Part shown: piece by piece, positions 22,031 to 29,329 of the stretch
Numbering within the stretch: position 1 is the first letter of the stretch
How the letters are laid out: each line of letters begins with the position of its first letter
Source: a virus
Length of the DNA: 64,000 nt
IMG/VR virus record: IMGVR_UViG_3300036826_000357
Coordinates: 21,017-85,016 of that record
Direction: 5' to 3' (one strand)
Notes under the pieces: model-generated
Told to the model about the DNA's origin: nothing
Databases searched by the model: none
Seen by the model: the letters and a program-made list of their open reading frames with translations, nothing else
Translations under genes and position numbers: made by a program

Positions 22031-22237
22031 CCTACGAGGACGGCCGCATCCGCGTAATCCGCCCGTCTGACCGCTCCGTGTACTTCGCGAAGCGTGTCAC
22101 GGCTCGCGCTCCACATCGGTGTTCGTTCCTGTCACCGCGTGATTCCGACACGGGAGACCTACGGACGGACCCGACACTTCCACTCGTCGCGCACCGCCGA
22201 CTACCGCGTGTGCCGCGACCATTGGGTGACTGAATGA
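22027..22237 (+). pseudogene. Zinc-ribbon gene with apparent +1 frameshift
   Basis: The annotated frame from ATG 22027 gives 68 aa, ending in an Arg/Pro-rich stretch with stop at 22231-22233. Skipping one C at 22128/22129 restores HRCSF-CHRVIPTRETYGRTRH...YRVCRDHW, a complete zinc-ribbon-like end, and a stop (22235-22237) that overlaps the next ATG as ATGA. It is either a real broken gene, a sequencing error or a programmed +1 shift at TTC-CTG. The frame-shifted end is much more protein-like than the unshifted one. Confidence 0.6.
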
Positions 22238-22527
22238 AAACCCGCATCGCCGCTCGCATCAACTGGCTGGTCGATGCGGAGACCCGCGAAGTCTACGCCA
22301 CCACCAGCACCGCGCCGGCTGAGAACGCGCCGACCATGTGCTGGCGCTGCGGCGGGAACGGCTTCGCGGACCATGGCAACCGCCGCGCCGTGTACTTCTC
22401 CGTTCGAGACCGCAACTCGAAATGGAAAAACCTGTCGACACACGTCATACATCTTGGCTGCGTGCCGACGCGTGATTATACTACCAAAGGAATCCCCGCA
22501 CGAAAGGCGGGGGGAAGGAGAATTTGA
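22234..22527 (+). CDS. CWRCGGNG zinc-finger protein, 97 aa
   Basis: ATG 22234. N-terminal strands (KTRIAARINWLVDAETREVY) followed by C-W-R-C-G-G-N-G, a DnaJ-like CxxCxGxG half, and a basic C-terminus (ARKAGGRR). Likely small nucleic-acid or partner-binding protein. Confidence 0.65.
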   Translation: MKTRIAARINWLVDAETREVYATTSTAPAENAPTMCWRCGGNGFADHGNRRAVYFSVRDRNSKWKNLSTHVIHLGCVPTRDYTTKGIPARKAGGRRI

Positions 22528-22531
22528 ATTC

Positions 22532-23062
22532 ATGTCCAACGACAACGACTACAATTACCCGGAGCTTCGACAAGTGTTCCGGGAGGAAGCCTGGAAGCTC
22601 GCGCAACTACTGCACGAGTACACTGCCAGCTTTGACGAGGGATCGACCGACTCGACTCTGCGCCTGAACAATCGCCTGCGCTACTACCGCATCGAAGCCC
22701 GCTGGATCCGTCACCCGGGTCTGGTCAAGCTCATCGGAGCCGGCCGTCCGAAGACCCTCACCTACAAGCTCGCGAACTTCGCGGAGAAGATCGCCAAGCG
22801 CATCACCGTGATTGCGCTGAAGCGCCGGCAGGAAGACCTGGCTCGCGCGGCACAGCATGCCGAGTACGAGGCACTCGAACGGACCTGGAAGGATGCCTTC
22901 GGACCACTGCTCCGCGTCGTAGACGAGGATGAGCGCCTGTACCTCGGCTCCGAAGCGAAGGATGGCGATGTGTTCCTCAGCCTGCGCAACCTGACCTACG
23001 AGGAGGCGAAGAGCGTCATCACCATGATCCACAAACCAAAGGAGGATACACATGGAGCGTAA
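22532..23062 (+). CDS. Helical hypothetical protein, 176 aa
   Basis: ATG 22532 behind GGAAGGAG. Nearly all-helical, charged (NYPELRQVFREEAWKLAQLL; AEKIAKRITVIALKRRQED). Last ~25 residues are strand-like. No family recognised; the largest protein of the rightward operon. Confidence 0.7.
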   Translation: MSNDNDYNYPELRQVFREEAWKLAQLLHEYTASFDEGSTDSTLRLNNRLRYYRIEARWIRHPGLVKLIGAGRPKTLTYKLANFAEKIAKRITVIALKRRQEDLARAAQHAEYEALERTWKDAFGPLLRVVDEDERLYLGSEAKDGDVFLSLRNLTYEEAKSVITMIHKPKEDTHGA

Positions 23063-23315
23063 ACGGCCCGAACAGATCGTCGGCGAGCGGCTCGCGAAGA
23101 TCATCTTCGACCGGCGCAGCCGCAAGCAGCGCAACGTCGAGATTCACATCACCGAGCGCGACCTGGCTGCAATCCTGGCCGAAGCATTCGCCATGGGACT
23201 GGTCCAGGCAGAGCCGCCAACTCGACCGGAGCCGACCGATCATCCGACCTGCTGCGACTTCCATGCCGGGGGCGGCGCGCTGTCTCATCCGCATGGGTCG
23301 GGACTGAACGTATGA
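23052..23315 (+). CDS. Hypothetical protein, 87 aa
   Basis: ATG 23052 overlaps the previous gene by 11 nt. Basic N-terminal half (RSRKQRNVEIHITERD), a helix (AAILAEAFAMGLV) and a Cys/His tail (HPTCCDFHAGG). Unrecognised. Confidence 0.65.
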   Translation: MERKRPEQIVGERLAKIIFDRRSRKQRNVEIHITERDLAAILAEAFAMGLVQAEPPTRPEPTDHPTCCDFHAGGGALSHPHGSGLNV

Positions 23316-23428
23316 CACGACGACTCAACCTGAAGACACTGCTCCGCGACCCTGTGTTGCGCGCAGACATCATCGCCGCCGCCGTCGCGTTCATCGTCGC
23401 GGTCGAAGCCGGGGAGCGTGCTCGATGA
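23312..23428 (+). CDS. Single-TM microprotein, 38 aa
   Basis: ATG 23312 (ATGA overlap). Basic N-terminus (TRRLNLKTLLRDPVLR) then IIAAAVAFIVAVEAG. Its stop overlaps the next ATG. Plausible inner-membrane microprotein. Confidence 0.55.
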   Translation: MTRRLNLKTLLRDPVLRADIIAAAVAFIVAVEAGERAR

Positions 23429-23634
23429 CCCGCTTCTCGAAAGCCGTCCTGAAAGACGGCAAGCTCGTGGAAACGGACGTGCGCGAAATCGCACAGTCCG
23501 ATCTACTCGCCTGCCCACACACGATCCTCATGGCCGAGCACTACCGACCGGACGGCTCGTGCCGTTGCAACGACCCGGAGCACACCATCATGCGCGAGTG
23601 GGGATACCGCTGGAAGGATGGAGCCTGGTCTTGA
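23425..23634 (+). CDS. Small protein with Cys/His cluster, 69 aa
   Basis: ATG 23425. Two Cys/His groups (CPHTILMAEHYR; CRCNDPEH) suggest a metal site. The promoter 23631-23659 begins in its last codon. Confidence 0.6.
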   Translation: MTRFSKAVLKDGKLVETDVREIAQSDLLACPHTILMAEHYRPDGSCRCNDPEHTIMREWGYRWKDGAWS

Positions 23635-23659
23635 CAAAAACACATCCACTCCTTACCTT
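23631..23659 (+). promoter_or_regulatory. Leaderless-type rightward promoter
   Basis: TTGACA (23631-23636), 17-nt spacer, TACCTT (23654-23659), seven nt to ATG 23667. Confidence 0.65.
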
Positions 23660-23666
23660 ACCCGAC

Positions 23667-23762
23667 ATGAACACTCCGAATGGATACACCAAGTTCCCGC
23701 TGGGGAAGGTGGTCATCTGCGAAAGGCTGATGAGGACACCGCGCAGCAGTCCGGGTACATGA
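23667..23762 (+). CDS. Leaderless microprotein, 31 aa
   Basis: MNTPNGYTKFPLGKVVICER and a short basic tail. Position directly after a promoter is the main support. May be a leader peptide for the 23799-24122 gene. Confidence 0.4.
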   Translation: MNTPNGYTKFPLGKVVICERLMRTPRSSPGT

Positions 23763-23798
23763 CGCGCTGGCAAAGCTGACCCTCAGGAGGACCACGCG

Positions 23799-24122
23799 AT
23801 GGCACAGCACTATAGCGACCCGAAACGCGAAAGCGATCCACACGCATTGCCGGATATTGAAGTCTGGCACCATTCTTGTGGATTCGATGCCAGCATGCCA
23901 GCGGGAATGGATGAAGCGGACTGTGAGTATCGGTCAGGCTGGTACTGGTGGTCCTGCTTCCCTGGATGCCTGCCCGATGGCGAGCCTAGCGGGCCGTTCG
24001 AGACAGAGGCAGATGCATTGGCGGATGCGCGGGACGGATTATGCGATGACCTGCACTGCCGGGCTTGTTGCCCCATTTGTAAGAGTGGTGAATTGTACGA
24101 AGAAGAAGGAGAGACGCGATGA
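23799..24122 (+). CDS. Cys-rich phage protein, 107 aa
   Basis: ATG 23799 behind AGGAGG. Segments YRSGWYWWSCFPGCLPDGEP and ETEADALADARDGL recur in small phage proteins, and the C-terminus has C-P-I-C. Function unknown. A 15-codon frame (24119-24166) coupled by ATGA follows; too short to call. Confidence 0.65.
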   Translation: MAQHYSDPKRESDPHALPDIEVWHHSCGFDASMPAGMDEADCEYRSGWYWWSCFPGCLPDGEPSGPFETEADALADARDGLCDDLHCRACCPICKSGELYEEEGETR

Positions 24123-24166
24123 CCACGGCGAATGCCGAAAGAAAACTCACCGAGTGGAGGATCTAA

Positions 24167-24427
24167 ATGGACGAGCACACCATCACTGTCGACGTAACGG
24201 TCGCCGGCATCTTGGACCGCGAACTCGACTACCTTGTGGGAGCGCTGACGCCCCGGCACGCCGCCATCAGTATCGGGCCTGTCCGGGGCATCGAGCGCGA
24301 CCTGAACATCCGCATGACCATCGAGGGACAGCATGCACTGGTCTACGCGGTTCGCGAAGTCGATGCGATCCTGCGCGACATGGGCGTCTGGCACCAGTTC
24401 ACGCGCGCGGAAGAATTGGTCGAATAA
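24167..24427 (+). CDS. Alpha/beta small protein, 86 aa
   Basis: ATG 24167 behind GGAGG. Regular pattern: strand (HTITVDVTVAG), helix, strand (LNIRMTIEGQ), helix (YAVREVDAILRDMGVW), suggesting a ferredoxin-like fold. TAATG overlap with the next gene. Confidence 0.65.
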   Translation: MDEHTITVDVTVAGILDRELDYLVGALTPRHAAISIGPVRGIERDLNIRMTIEGQHALVYAVREVDAILRDMGVWHQFTRAEELVE

Positions 24428-24837
24428 TGTTCCCATCCCTCACCAACTGCCGCATCCGCATCTACTGGAACATCCGGAAGAAGTGCTACTCGATGCTCAA
24501 CCCGGAGACCGGCCGCGTCATCGGACACGCGTCCAACGTCTACCTGCGTGACGCACGCTTCATCGTCAATGCCGCCGGCCGGGATCGCGTCCGCAGCGAG
24601 CGCCGGAAGAATGTCCACGCTTTCGTAGACGGCCGGCTCACCGAGCCGCCTCTCACCGCCCTGGAACGATTCATGCCGATCCGCGTGAACTACAATCCAT
24701 ACCGTGACGACGGCTTCGTAGCCAACCCGGTCGATGCACCATGGTTCCCCAACCACACCGTCACCGACGCATGGCACGTCGCCGGCATCACCGACCGACG
24801 CGGCCGACCCGTGATTCGAGCGGGAGGCATCATATGA
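24427..24837 (+). CDS. RKNVHAFV-type phage protein, 136 aa
   Basis: ATG 24427. IYWNIRKKCYSMLNPETGRV, LRDARFIVNAAGRDRVRSER and RKNVHAFVDG fit a family common in phages and their hosts, in which a strand-rich domain ends in a conserved R-x-N-V-H-A motif. Function not known to me. Confidence 0.65.
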   Translation: MFPSLTNCRIRIYWNIRKKCYSMLNPETGRVIGHASNVYLRDARFIVNAAGRDRVRSERRKNVHAFVDGRLTEPPLTALERFMPIRVNYNPYRDDGFVANPVDAPWFPNHTVTDAWHVAGITDRRGRPVIRAGGII

Positions 24838-24854
24838 AGGAGGAAACTGAAACC

Positions 24855-25079
24855 ATGTCTGACAACGTTTGGACTACACCACCCGAGTCGGAGACTGGAC
24901 CGCCGGTCTACCCGACAGACGGCTTCATGTTCCGCCCGCTGAGTGACGACGAGGCAGAAACCTTCGCCGCACATGCGCGCGAGCATGGCCCCGAGAAACC
25001 CGACTGGCGTCTGTACCATCCGGTCTGCCGCCGCGAACGCGGGTATCGTCCCGCAGAAAGTGAGAAGAATCATGCCTGA
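24855..25079 (+). CDS. Hypothetical protein, 74 aa
   Basis: ATG 24855 behind AAGGAGG; ATG 24834 in frame is an alternative. Acidic/Pro-rich N-terminus and basic C-terminus (YHPVCRRERGYRPAE). Unrecognised. Confidence 0.6.
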   Translation: MSDNVWTTPPESETGPPVYPTDGFMFRPLSDDEAETFAAHAREHGPEKPDWRLYHPVCRRERGYRPAESEKNHA

Positions 25080-25236
25080 GAAAGGAACACACCTGGAGAA
25101 AGCACCGACCATCCGCCCGTGCGGCTGCACACATCCCGCACAGGACAAGTGGTATGGAGCCGGCAAGCGCGTCCACAATCCGACTGCGGAAGGATGGCGT
25201 TGTACGGTCTGCGCCACGGAGAAGAAGGTCACATGA
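25072..25236 (+). CDS. Small zinc-ribbon protein (CTHPAQDxxYGxGxRVHN)
   Basis: 54 aa from ATG 25072. The order C-G-C-T-H-P-A-Q-D, Y-G-A-G-K-R-V-H-N-P and W-R-C-T-V-C is a well-spread phage microprotein with a predicted zinc ribbon; role unknown. Confidence 0.7.
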   Translation: MPEKGTHLEKAPTIRPCGCTHPAQDKWYGAGKRVHNPTAEGWRCTVCATEKKVT

Positions 25237-25484
25237 CCAAAGGACCAATCGCAAAAAAGTCCATGGCGGAATTCCGCCGCGAGCTTCAGGAAGAGGAGGA
25301 CAAGAAACAGCGACGCATCCGTGCACTCAATGAAATGATCGAGCACGAAGCGAACAAGCTCAAGAGTATCTGCGAGAACATCGCGGCGTGTCCACCGGGA
25401 CTCTGGTGCCGCGACGACTTCCGCAACACCGCTCGCCGGCTCAACGCGCAACTCCTGCTTCGAGACAGCGAGGGACTAGAATGA
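25233..25484 (+). CDS. Coiled-coil small protein, 83 aa
   Basis: ATG 25233 (ATGA overlap). Long charged helix (EFRRELQEEEDKKQRRIRAL) with two Cys near the end. Unrecognised. Confidence 0.65.
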   Translation: MTKGPIAKKSMAEFRRELQEEEDKKQRRIRALNEMIEHEANKLKSICENIAACPPGLWCRDDFRNTARRLNAQLLLRDSEGLE

Positions 25485-25894
25485 CCGACACCGAATACAT
25501 CGCGCAACTCGAAGTCATTATCGATGATGCCCTCGAACTCGCAGCCGGCTACACCGATGTCGATTGCGTCGGCGATCCGCCCCGGTTCGTTCCCAACAAA
25601 TGGATGCAGTGGTCAATCAACGCGCGTGCGACGCTGGGAACACCCGCACTGGAGCCGTCTCTGCTCGAACACACCACCGAGATACTCGAAGCGCATCGAG
25701 CCGGTGACTGCAAAGGCCCCCGCTGCCCGCTGCACAAGCGGACCGACCATCACATGCGTGACTGGCCACAACACTGGCGCGGGGATCGCCACATCATGGA
25801 GCGCATCTGTCCACACGGCTGCGGTCACCCCGATCCAGACGATATCCTGGCCCCAGATACCGTTCATGGCTGTGATGGATGCTGCAAGACATGA
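25481..25894 (+). CDS. Cys/His-rich protein, 137 aa
   Basis: ATG 25481 (ATGA overlap). Helical N-terminal half, then a metal-binding half with C-P-L-H-K, HHMRDWPQHWRGDRHIMER and C-P-H-G-C-G-H ... C-D-G-C-C. At least two zinc sites likely. Confidence 0.65.
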   Translation: MTDTEYIAQLEVIIDDALELAAGYTDVDCVGDPPRFVPNKWMQWSINARATLGTPALEPSLLEHTTEILEAHRAGDCKGPRCPLHKRTDHHMRDWPQHWRGDRHIMERICPHGCGHPDPDDILAPDTVHGCDGCCKT

Positions 25895-26133
25895 TCGCGT
25901 TCTGGATTGCCGGCTGGTTTACGCCGTTCTGGATTGCCGGCTGGTTGTTTACGCTTGGCATTGTCGAGGCACACGAACCCCCAGAGGACAAGATAGCGAA
26001 GGGAAGATGGGGCTTCTGGGTATTCACAGCGCTATTCTTGTTTTCGCTCTGGCCGTTTGTGCTTGGACAAGGGTTCGGCGAAGCGAAGTTCAGCCGGACA
26101 CGGAAGGAGCGCGATGAAATCCTGCCTGGTTAA
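25891..26133 (+). CDS. Membrane protein with internal repeat, 80 aa
   Basis: ATG 25891. The N-terminal TM contains a duplicated FWIAGW(F/L) encoded by a 21-bp repeat (25899-25919 and 25926-25946). A second TM (WVFTALFLFSLWPFVLG) and a charged tail follow. The next gene, a lipoprotein, overlaps its end, suggesting a membrane-associated pair. Confidence 0.65.
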   Translation: MIAFWIAGWFTPFWIAGWLFTLGIVEAHEPPEDKIAKGRWGFWVFTALFLFSLWPFVLGQGFGEAKFSRTRKERDEILPG

Positions 26134-26479
26134 TGCCGTCGTGCTCTGCCTGCTGACTGCCGCACTGCTACTCGCCGGCTGTAGCCCACACCGGATCCCC
26201 CTGCAACCACTCGATGGACAATCCGTCGAGCAAATGCACCGGGATGCCGACTACTGCACCGATGTCGCTTCGGTCTATCCACCCGGCTGGGCAAAGAGCG
26301 CTGCCGATGTCATCACCCTTGGGACACTCGGGACCAGCGTGGGACTCGGCGCGGCCGGCGATGCACGCGCTCTCGGAGTCGGCGTGGCCGGACTTGGCAT
26401 GGAGTTGACCAGCGACTCCACACCCGCGAATCGCGAAAGCGTCTACCTCCACTGTATGCATGAAAAGGGCTACGAATGA
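26114..26479 (+). CDS. Glycine-zipper-like lipoprotein, 121 aa
   Basis: ATG 26114 behind GGAAGGAG. Signal peptide with lipobox L-L-A-G-C (residues ~18-22). The mature part has a Gly/Ala-rich stretch (LGTSVGLGAAGDARALGVGV) and the conserved end Y-x-x-C-M-x-x-K-G-Y seen in bacterial glycine-zipper lipoproteins. Could alter the outer membrane of the infected cell; function unproven. Confidence 0.7.
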   Translation: MKSCLVNAVVLCLLTAALLLAGCSPHRIPLQPLDGQSVEQMHRDADYCTDVASVYPPGWAKSAADVITLGTLGTSVGLGAAGDARALGVGVAGLGMELTSDSTPANRESVYLHCMHEKGYE

Positions 26480-26488
26480 GGCTGAACG

Positions 26489-26659
26489 ATGATGCGAGAC
26501 CTGTACGACATCTGGGTAGAGCTTGCGCTGAATGAACGCATCCGCCGCGAGTGGCTGGTGAGCGTGTTTCAGTCTGAGGAATCGGCACCGCGCATCCGGC
26601 GCTGTCTCGGATGCGGGAAGCCCCTCGCCGAAGATCCAACGGAGCACGGCGATGGCTGA
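26489..26659 (+). CDS. Small CxxC protein, 56 aa
   Basis: ATG 26489 (ATGATG) behind GAGG. Helical N-terminus (DLYDIWVELALNERIRREW) and a C-L-G-C-G-K knuckle. Stop overlaps the next start. Confidence 0.6.
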   Translation: MMRDLYDIWVELALNERIRREWLVSVFQSEESAPRIRRCLGCGKPLAEDPTEHGDG

Positions 26660-26858
26660 CCCGCGCAATTGGGAACCAGACGGCTTCTACCGCGTCATCG
26701 GTCAGCACTTCGTCGCCGGCATCGAAGTCCGCTACGGCATCGTCGTCCGCACCGCCCCGATCCTCGACTGGCTCGTCGCCTGGAAACGGGAGTGGCCACT
26801 CCATCGGCTCCAAGTGTACGCCCTGCGACGAGGCTGGAAGGTGGAGCACCTGATATGA
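26652..26858 (+). CDS. Hypothetical protein, 68 aa
   Basis: ATG 26652. Predicted alpha/beta (FYRVIGQHFVAGIEVRYGIV, LDWLVAWKREWPLHRLQVYA). Short phage proteins of this type are common; role unknown. Confidence 0.65.
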   Translation: MADPRNWEPDGFYRVIGQHFVAGIEVRYGIVVRTAPILDWLVAWKREWPLHRLQVYALRRGWKVEHLI

Positions 26859-27055
26859 AGCACGTCACCGCCGAAGAGTACCGACAGATCGAAGAGGCAG
26901 ATCGCGAGTACCGCCGCACGCACAAGCGCTGCCCGTGGTGTTTCGGCGGTATCGACGTTCGCCGCAGATGGTTCCTGCTTCCAGGCTGGTGTCGGTATTG
27001 CGGCGGTACAGGACAACTGATTGTCAGATCAGACTCGCCCGAAACGTCTACCTGA
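26855..27055 (+). CDS. DnaJ-type zinc-finger microprotein, 66 aa
   Basis: ATG 26855 (ATGA overlap). Helix (EEYRQIEEADREYRRTHKR) then C-P-W-C-F-G-G and C-R-Y-C-G-G-T-G, two CxxCxG knuckles. Last gene before the operon terminator. Confidence 0.65.
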   Translation: MKHVTAEEYRQIEEADREYRRTHKRCPWCFGGIDVRRRWFLLPGWCRYCGGTGQLIVRSDSPETST

Positions 27056-27103
27056 TAGAGGCAGTTCTCTCCCCGGCTTCGTGCCCAAGGAGTCTTTCGA
27101 CGC

Positions 27104-27146
27104 GGGCGGGTCAGCCACCAAGTGTGGCCCCGCCCAGCCTCTTTTT
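27104..27146 (+). terminator. Strong terminator of rightward operon
   Basis: GGGCGGG (27104-27110) pairs with CCCGCCC (27129-27135); an inner GCCAC/GTGGC stem extends it; CTCTTTTT follows. It ends the 21034-27055 operon and abuts palindrome copy 3. Confidence 0.85.
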
Positions 27147-27161
27147 GACCACGTGGTCAAA
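27144..27161. repeat. Perfect palindrome, copy 3 (18 bp)
   Basis: TTTGACCACGTGGTCAAA between the convergent rightward operon terminator and the 3' end of the leftward structural module. Its TGA is the stop codon of the collagen-like gene 27157-27951. Confidence 0.9.
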
Positions 27162-27951
27162 TCGCGCAGCGCACGATCGCGATCAGCGTCGCTTGACTGA
27201 CCTGCGCCGTCGCCGTCACTTCGCTCGTCCAGCCAGTCGCGCCATCCGGTGCCGAGTTACTCAGCAGCAGCTTTTTCTCGTCCTGCGGTTTCGCCGTGAC
27301 AACCATGAAGCCGCCACTGACGACCTGCTCGCCTGCGAGACAGACCGCCGTCGCTGTCAGGGACTCGCCACCCTTGATCGATGTCCCCTCTGCACTCGCC
27401 GTCCGCGTCACCAGAGTGAGACTGCCGCCACCACTCCCGGTCGGTCCGGTCGCACCTGTTGCGCCGGTCGCCCCGGTCGGACCCCTGGCCCCGGTCGGCC
27501 CCATCACTCCCGCCGGCCCGGTCGGTCCCAGAGCCCCGGTTGCCCCGGCCGTCCCGGGCAGTCCCATTGGTCCGGCCGGTCCCGGCGATCCTTGAGCACC
27601 CGGCGTTCCTGGCAGTCCCGGAGCACCTGTCGGTCCCGGCATCCCCGCCGCACCGTCTACCCCGGTCGCCCCGGTCGCTCCGGTTAGCCCAGTCGGCCCG
27701 GTCGGTCCCGGCAGACCATCCCAGCCCATGGTTCCCGGTGGCCCGGGTGGCCCAGTCGGTCCAGGTGATCCCGGTGGTCCCGGTGGTCCAGTCGGTCCCG
27801 GTGGTCCAGGCTCGTTGAGACCGCCAGCCGACTTCTCCCCCTTGCGACATTCCTCCGCCCGGAGAGTCACCAGGCCATTTTTCTTCTGGCAGAAAACTGC
27901 CGCATCAGCCTGAGTCAGCGCGAGCAGCACCAGAAACGCAATCACCGCCAT
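27157..27951 (-). CDS. Secreted collagen-like protein
   Basis: 264 aa from ATG 27951. Signal peptide ([17 protein letters not shown]) then A-V-F-C-Q-K-K with two Cys, a Gly-X-Y region of roughly 40 triplets (residues ~50-175, G-P-P-G and G-A-T-G types), and a C-terminal beta-rich domain ([20 protein letters not shown] ...) with two Cys. Collagen-like phage proteins form triple-helical fibres or spikes. The signal peptide is unusual for a virion part and implies export; the last gene of the structural module. Confidence 0.75.
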   Translation of the reverse strand: MAVIAFLVLLALTQADAAVFCQKKNGLVTLRAEECRKGEKSAGGLNEPGPPGPTGPPGPPGSPGPTGPPGPPGTMGWDGLPGPTGPTGLTGATGATGVDGAAGMPGPTGAPGLPGTPGAQGSPGPAGPMGLPGTAGATGALGPTGPAGVMGPTGARGPTGATGATGATGPTGSGGGSLTLVTRTASAEGTSIKGGESLTATAVCLAGEQVVSGGFMVVTAKPQDEKKLLLSNSAPDGATGWTSEVTATAQVSQATLIAIVRCAI

Positions 27952-28415
27952 TTGAGCGCCGCCGGATAACTCGTTGTTGTCCACCGCGACCGACTCGGTT
28001 TTCCCGGTCGCCACCGACGCAAATACTGCCGCCAGGCTTCCTCTTCATCCCCAATCTCCGGCAACGGCTTCTTCTCCAACCACAGCACCGAGCGCGCCAT
28101 GATGCAGGCTAGCGTATCGGCACCCTGCCCAATGGCAATCGCCGTCCGCGCACGACTGATCGGGAAATTCAGTGCCTGTGCCGCCTTCCGGAACGGCGCT
28201 AGCTCTGGCCGCATCTCGAATTCCGCGCAGCCACCAGCTACCTCGAACTGCCACAGACCCCGTGCCGGCCCACCCGATTGTGTTCGATGCGAGAAATGCG
28301 ATTCCTGCATCCCAATCGCAATTAACATCACCACCGCTTCGAGGGAGTCATAGGGTTCCCCGAGCCATTTCAGCGGCGGCTTGATAATCAGGTCCGAGGC
28401 AATCTCAGGAGTCAC
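27942..28415 (-). CDS. Lytic transglycosylase-like peptidoglycan hydrolase
   Basis: 157 aa from GTG 28415. [20 protein letters not shown] followed by LWQFE places a Glu (Q-E-S) in the position of the catalytic acid of lysozyme-like transglycosylases, and [10 protein letters not shown] is the substrate-groove signature. It lies at the end of the tail genes, the usual position of endolysins. No signal peptide. Alternative: a tail-associated muralytic protein. Confidence 0.65.
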   Translation of the reverse strand: MTPEIASDLIIKPPLKWLGEPYDSLEAVVMLIAIGMQESHFSHRTQSGGPARGLWQFEVAGGCAEFEMRPELAPFRKAAQALNFPISRARTAIAIGQGADTLACIMARSVLWLEKKPLPEIGDEEEAWRQYLRRWRPGKPSRSRWTTTSYPAALKWR

Positions 28416-28563
28416 GACGGCTTATACACTCCCAGCAAATCCAGTCCGGGTAAGGATCCGGGGGATCGCGTAAGTCAATCACCACGAGCTTGACGGTGCA
28501 CTTCGCACAGCGGACTTCGTGGGTCCGTAGCTCATATTCTTCCGGAATGTCGTCCCGACTCAC
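28405..28563 (-). CDS. Small zinc-ribbon protein, 52 aa
   Basis: GTG 28563 overlaps the upstream stop by GTGA. Two Cys pairs, C-A-K-C and C-W-E-C, 28 residues apart, form a likely zinc ribbon ([30 protein letters not shown]). It sits between a tail fibre-like gene and the hydrolase. Confidence 0.65.
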   Translation of the reverse strand: MSRDDIPEEYELRTHEVRCAKCTVKLVVIDLRDPPDPYPDWICWECISRRDS

Positions 28564-29327
28564 ACGTACTCCTCGATCGCGATGCTGGCATCGAAGGTAA
28601 CGAGCCCACGCGCGACAGATACATCATCCGTATCGCGTTGCCCGATCACGAACTGCGACGTATCCCCGAGATTGTCGTACCAGACCACCGGGGATCCCTT
28701 GCCGACATTCACCAGGGTAAACACATCAGTTCTCACCGTGGCATTCTGATAGAGAAACTCCGGGTTACCTGGAGCGCCACGCAAATATGGCGGGCCATCC
28801 TGATTAATCTCGCCGCCGCCACCCTCGTACGTGATCTTCGTCGCCGCCTGCTGAATGATCCATGTCAGCGGTGCCCCGATCGGATCGGTCCACGTCCGCA
28901 CCGTCACCAGAATCAGAATCGTCCCGATTTCCACGAACGTTGTCGCCCCTAAGCTCTCCGCAGAAATACGCACGTACCGAGCGGAGAATGCGGTATCCTG
29001 CCAGAGCTTTTTGACGTTCGTGCGCTGATCGGTCGGAATGGTAATCAAGCCGAGATTCGTCGGCCAGGTACTATTATCGTTCCCAGCCTCGATTCGTAAC
29101 TGCGTCGGTCCAGTCACATCCTGAATCACCACGGCAGCAACTGCCTGTGTCGTCCCCAGATCAAACGTCAGACGCTCCGTATGTGTGCCGCCGGCAGTGG
29201 TGGAACGCCAGACACGTGCCGGCCGCGTTATCAACCCCACATTTGACGCGGGAAACCCTGGCTGTGCCGTCGTTGCCGTAATGAGCGGGGTCGGAAACGT
29301 GGTGGCGACCTTCGGTCCAATGGCCAT
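28560..29327 (-). CDS. Tail protein with galactose-binding-like domain
   Basis: 255 aa from ATG 29327. Residues ~40-135 (RLTFDLGTTQAVAAVVIQDV; RIEAGNDNSTW; SARYVRISAE) resemble F5/8 type C (discoidin-like) carbohydrate-binding beta-sandwich domains. Position after the tail hub protein suggests a host-recognition tip protein. Confidence 0.65.
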   Translation of the reverse strand: MAIGPKVATTFPTPLITATTAQPGFPASNVGLITRPARVWRSTTAGGTHTERLTFDLGTTQAVAAVVIQDVTGPTQLRIEAGNDNSTWPTNLGLITIPTDQRTNVKKLWQDTAFSARYVRISAESLGATTFVEIGTILILVTVRTWTDPIGAPLTWIIQQAATKITYEGGGGEINQDGPPYLRGAPGNPEFLYQNATVRTDVFTLVNVGKGSPVVWYDNLGDTSQFVIGQRDTDDVSVARGLVTFDASIAIEEYV

Positions 29328-29329
29328 GG

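Noticed and set aside
24119-24166. 15-codon frame coupled by ATGA to the 23799-24122 gene
   Set aside because: Too short to support as a gene; probably a spacer or coupling frame before the strong GGAGG of the next gene.
27157-27951. Many long plus-strand frames across the collagen-like gene
   Set aside because: They are shadows produced by the repetitive Gly-Pro codon pattern.
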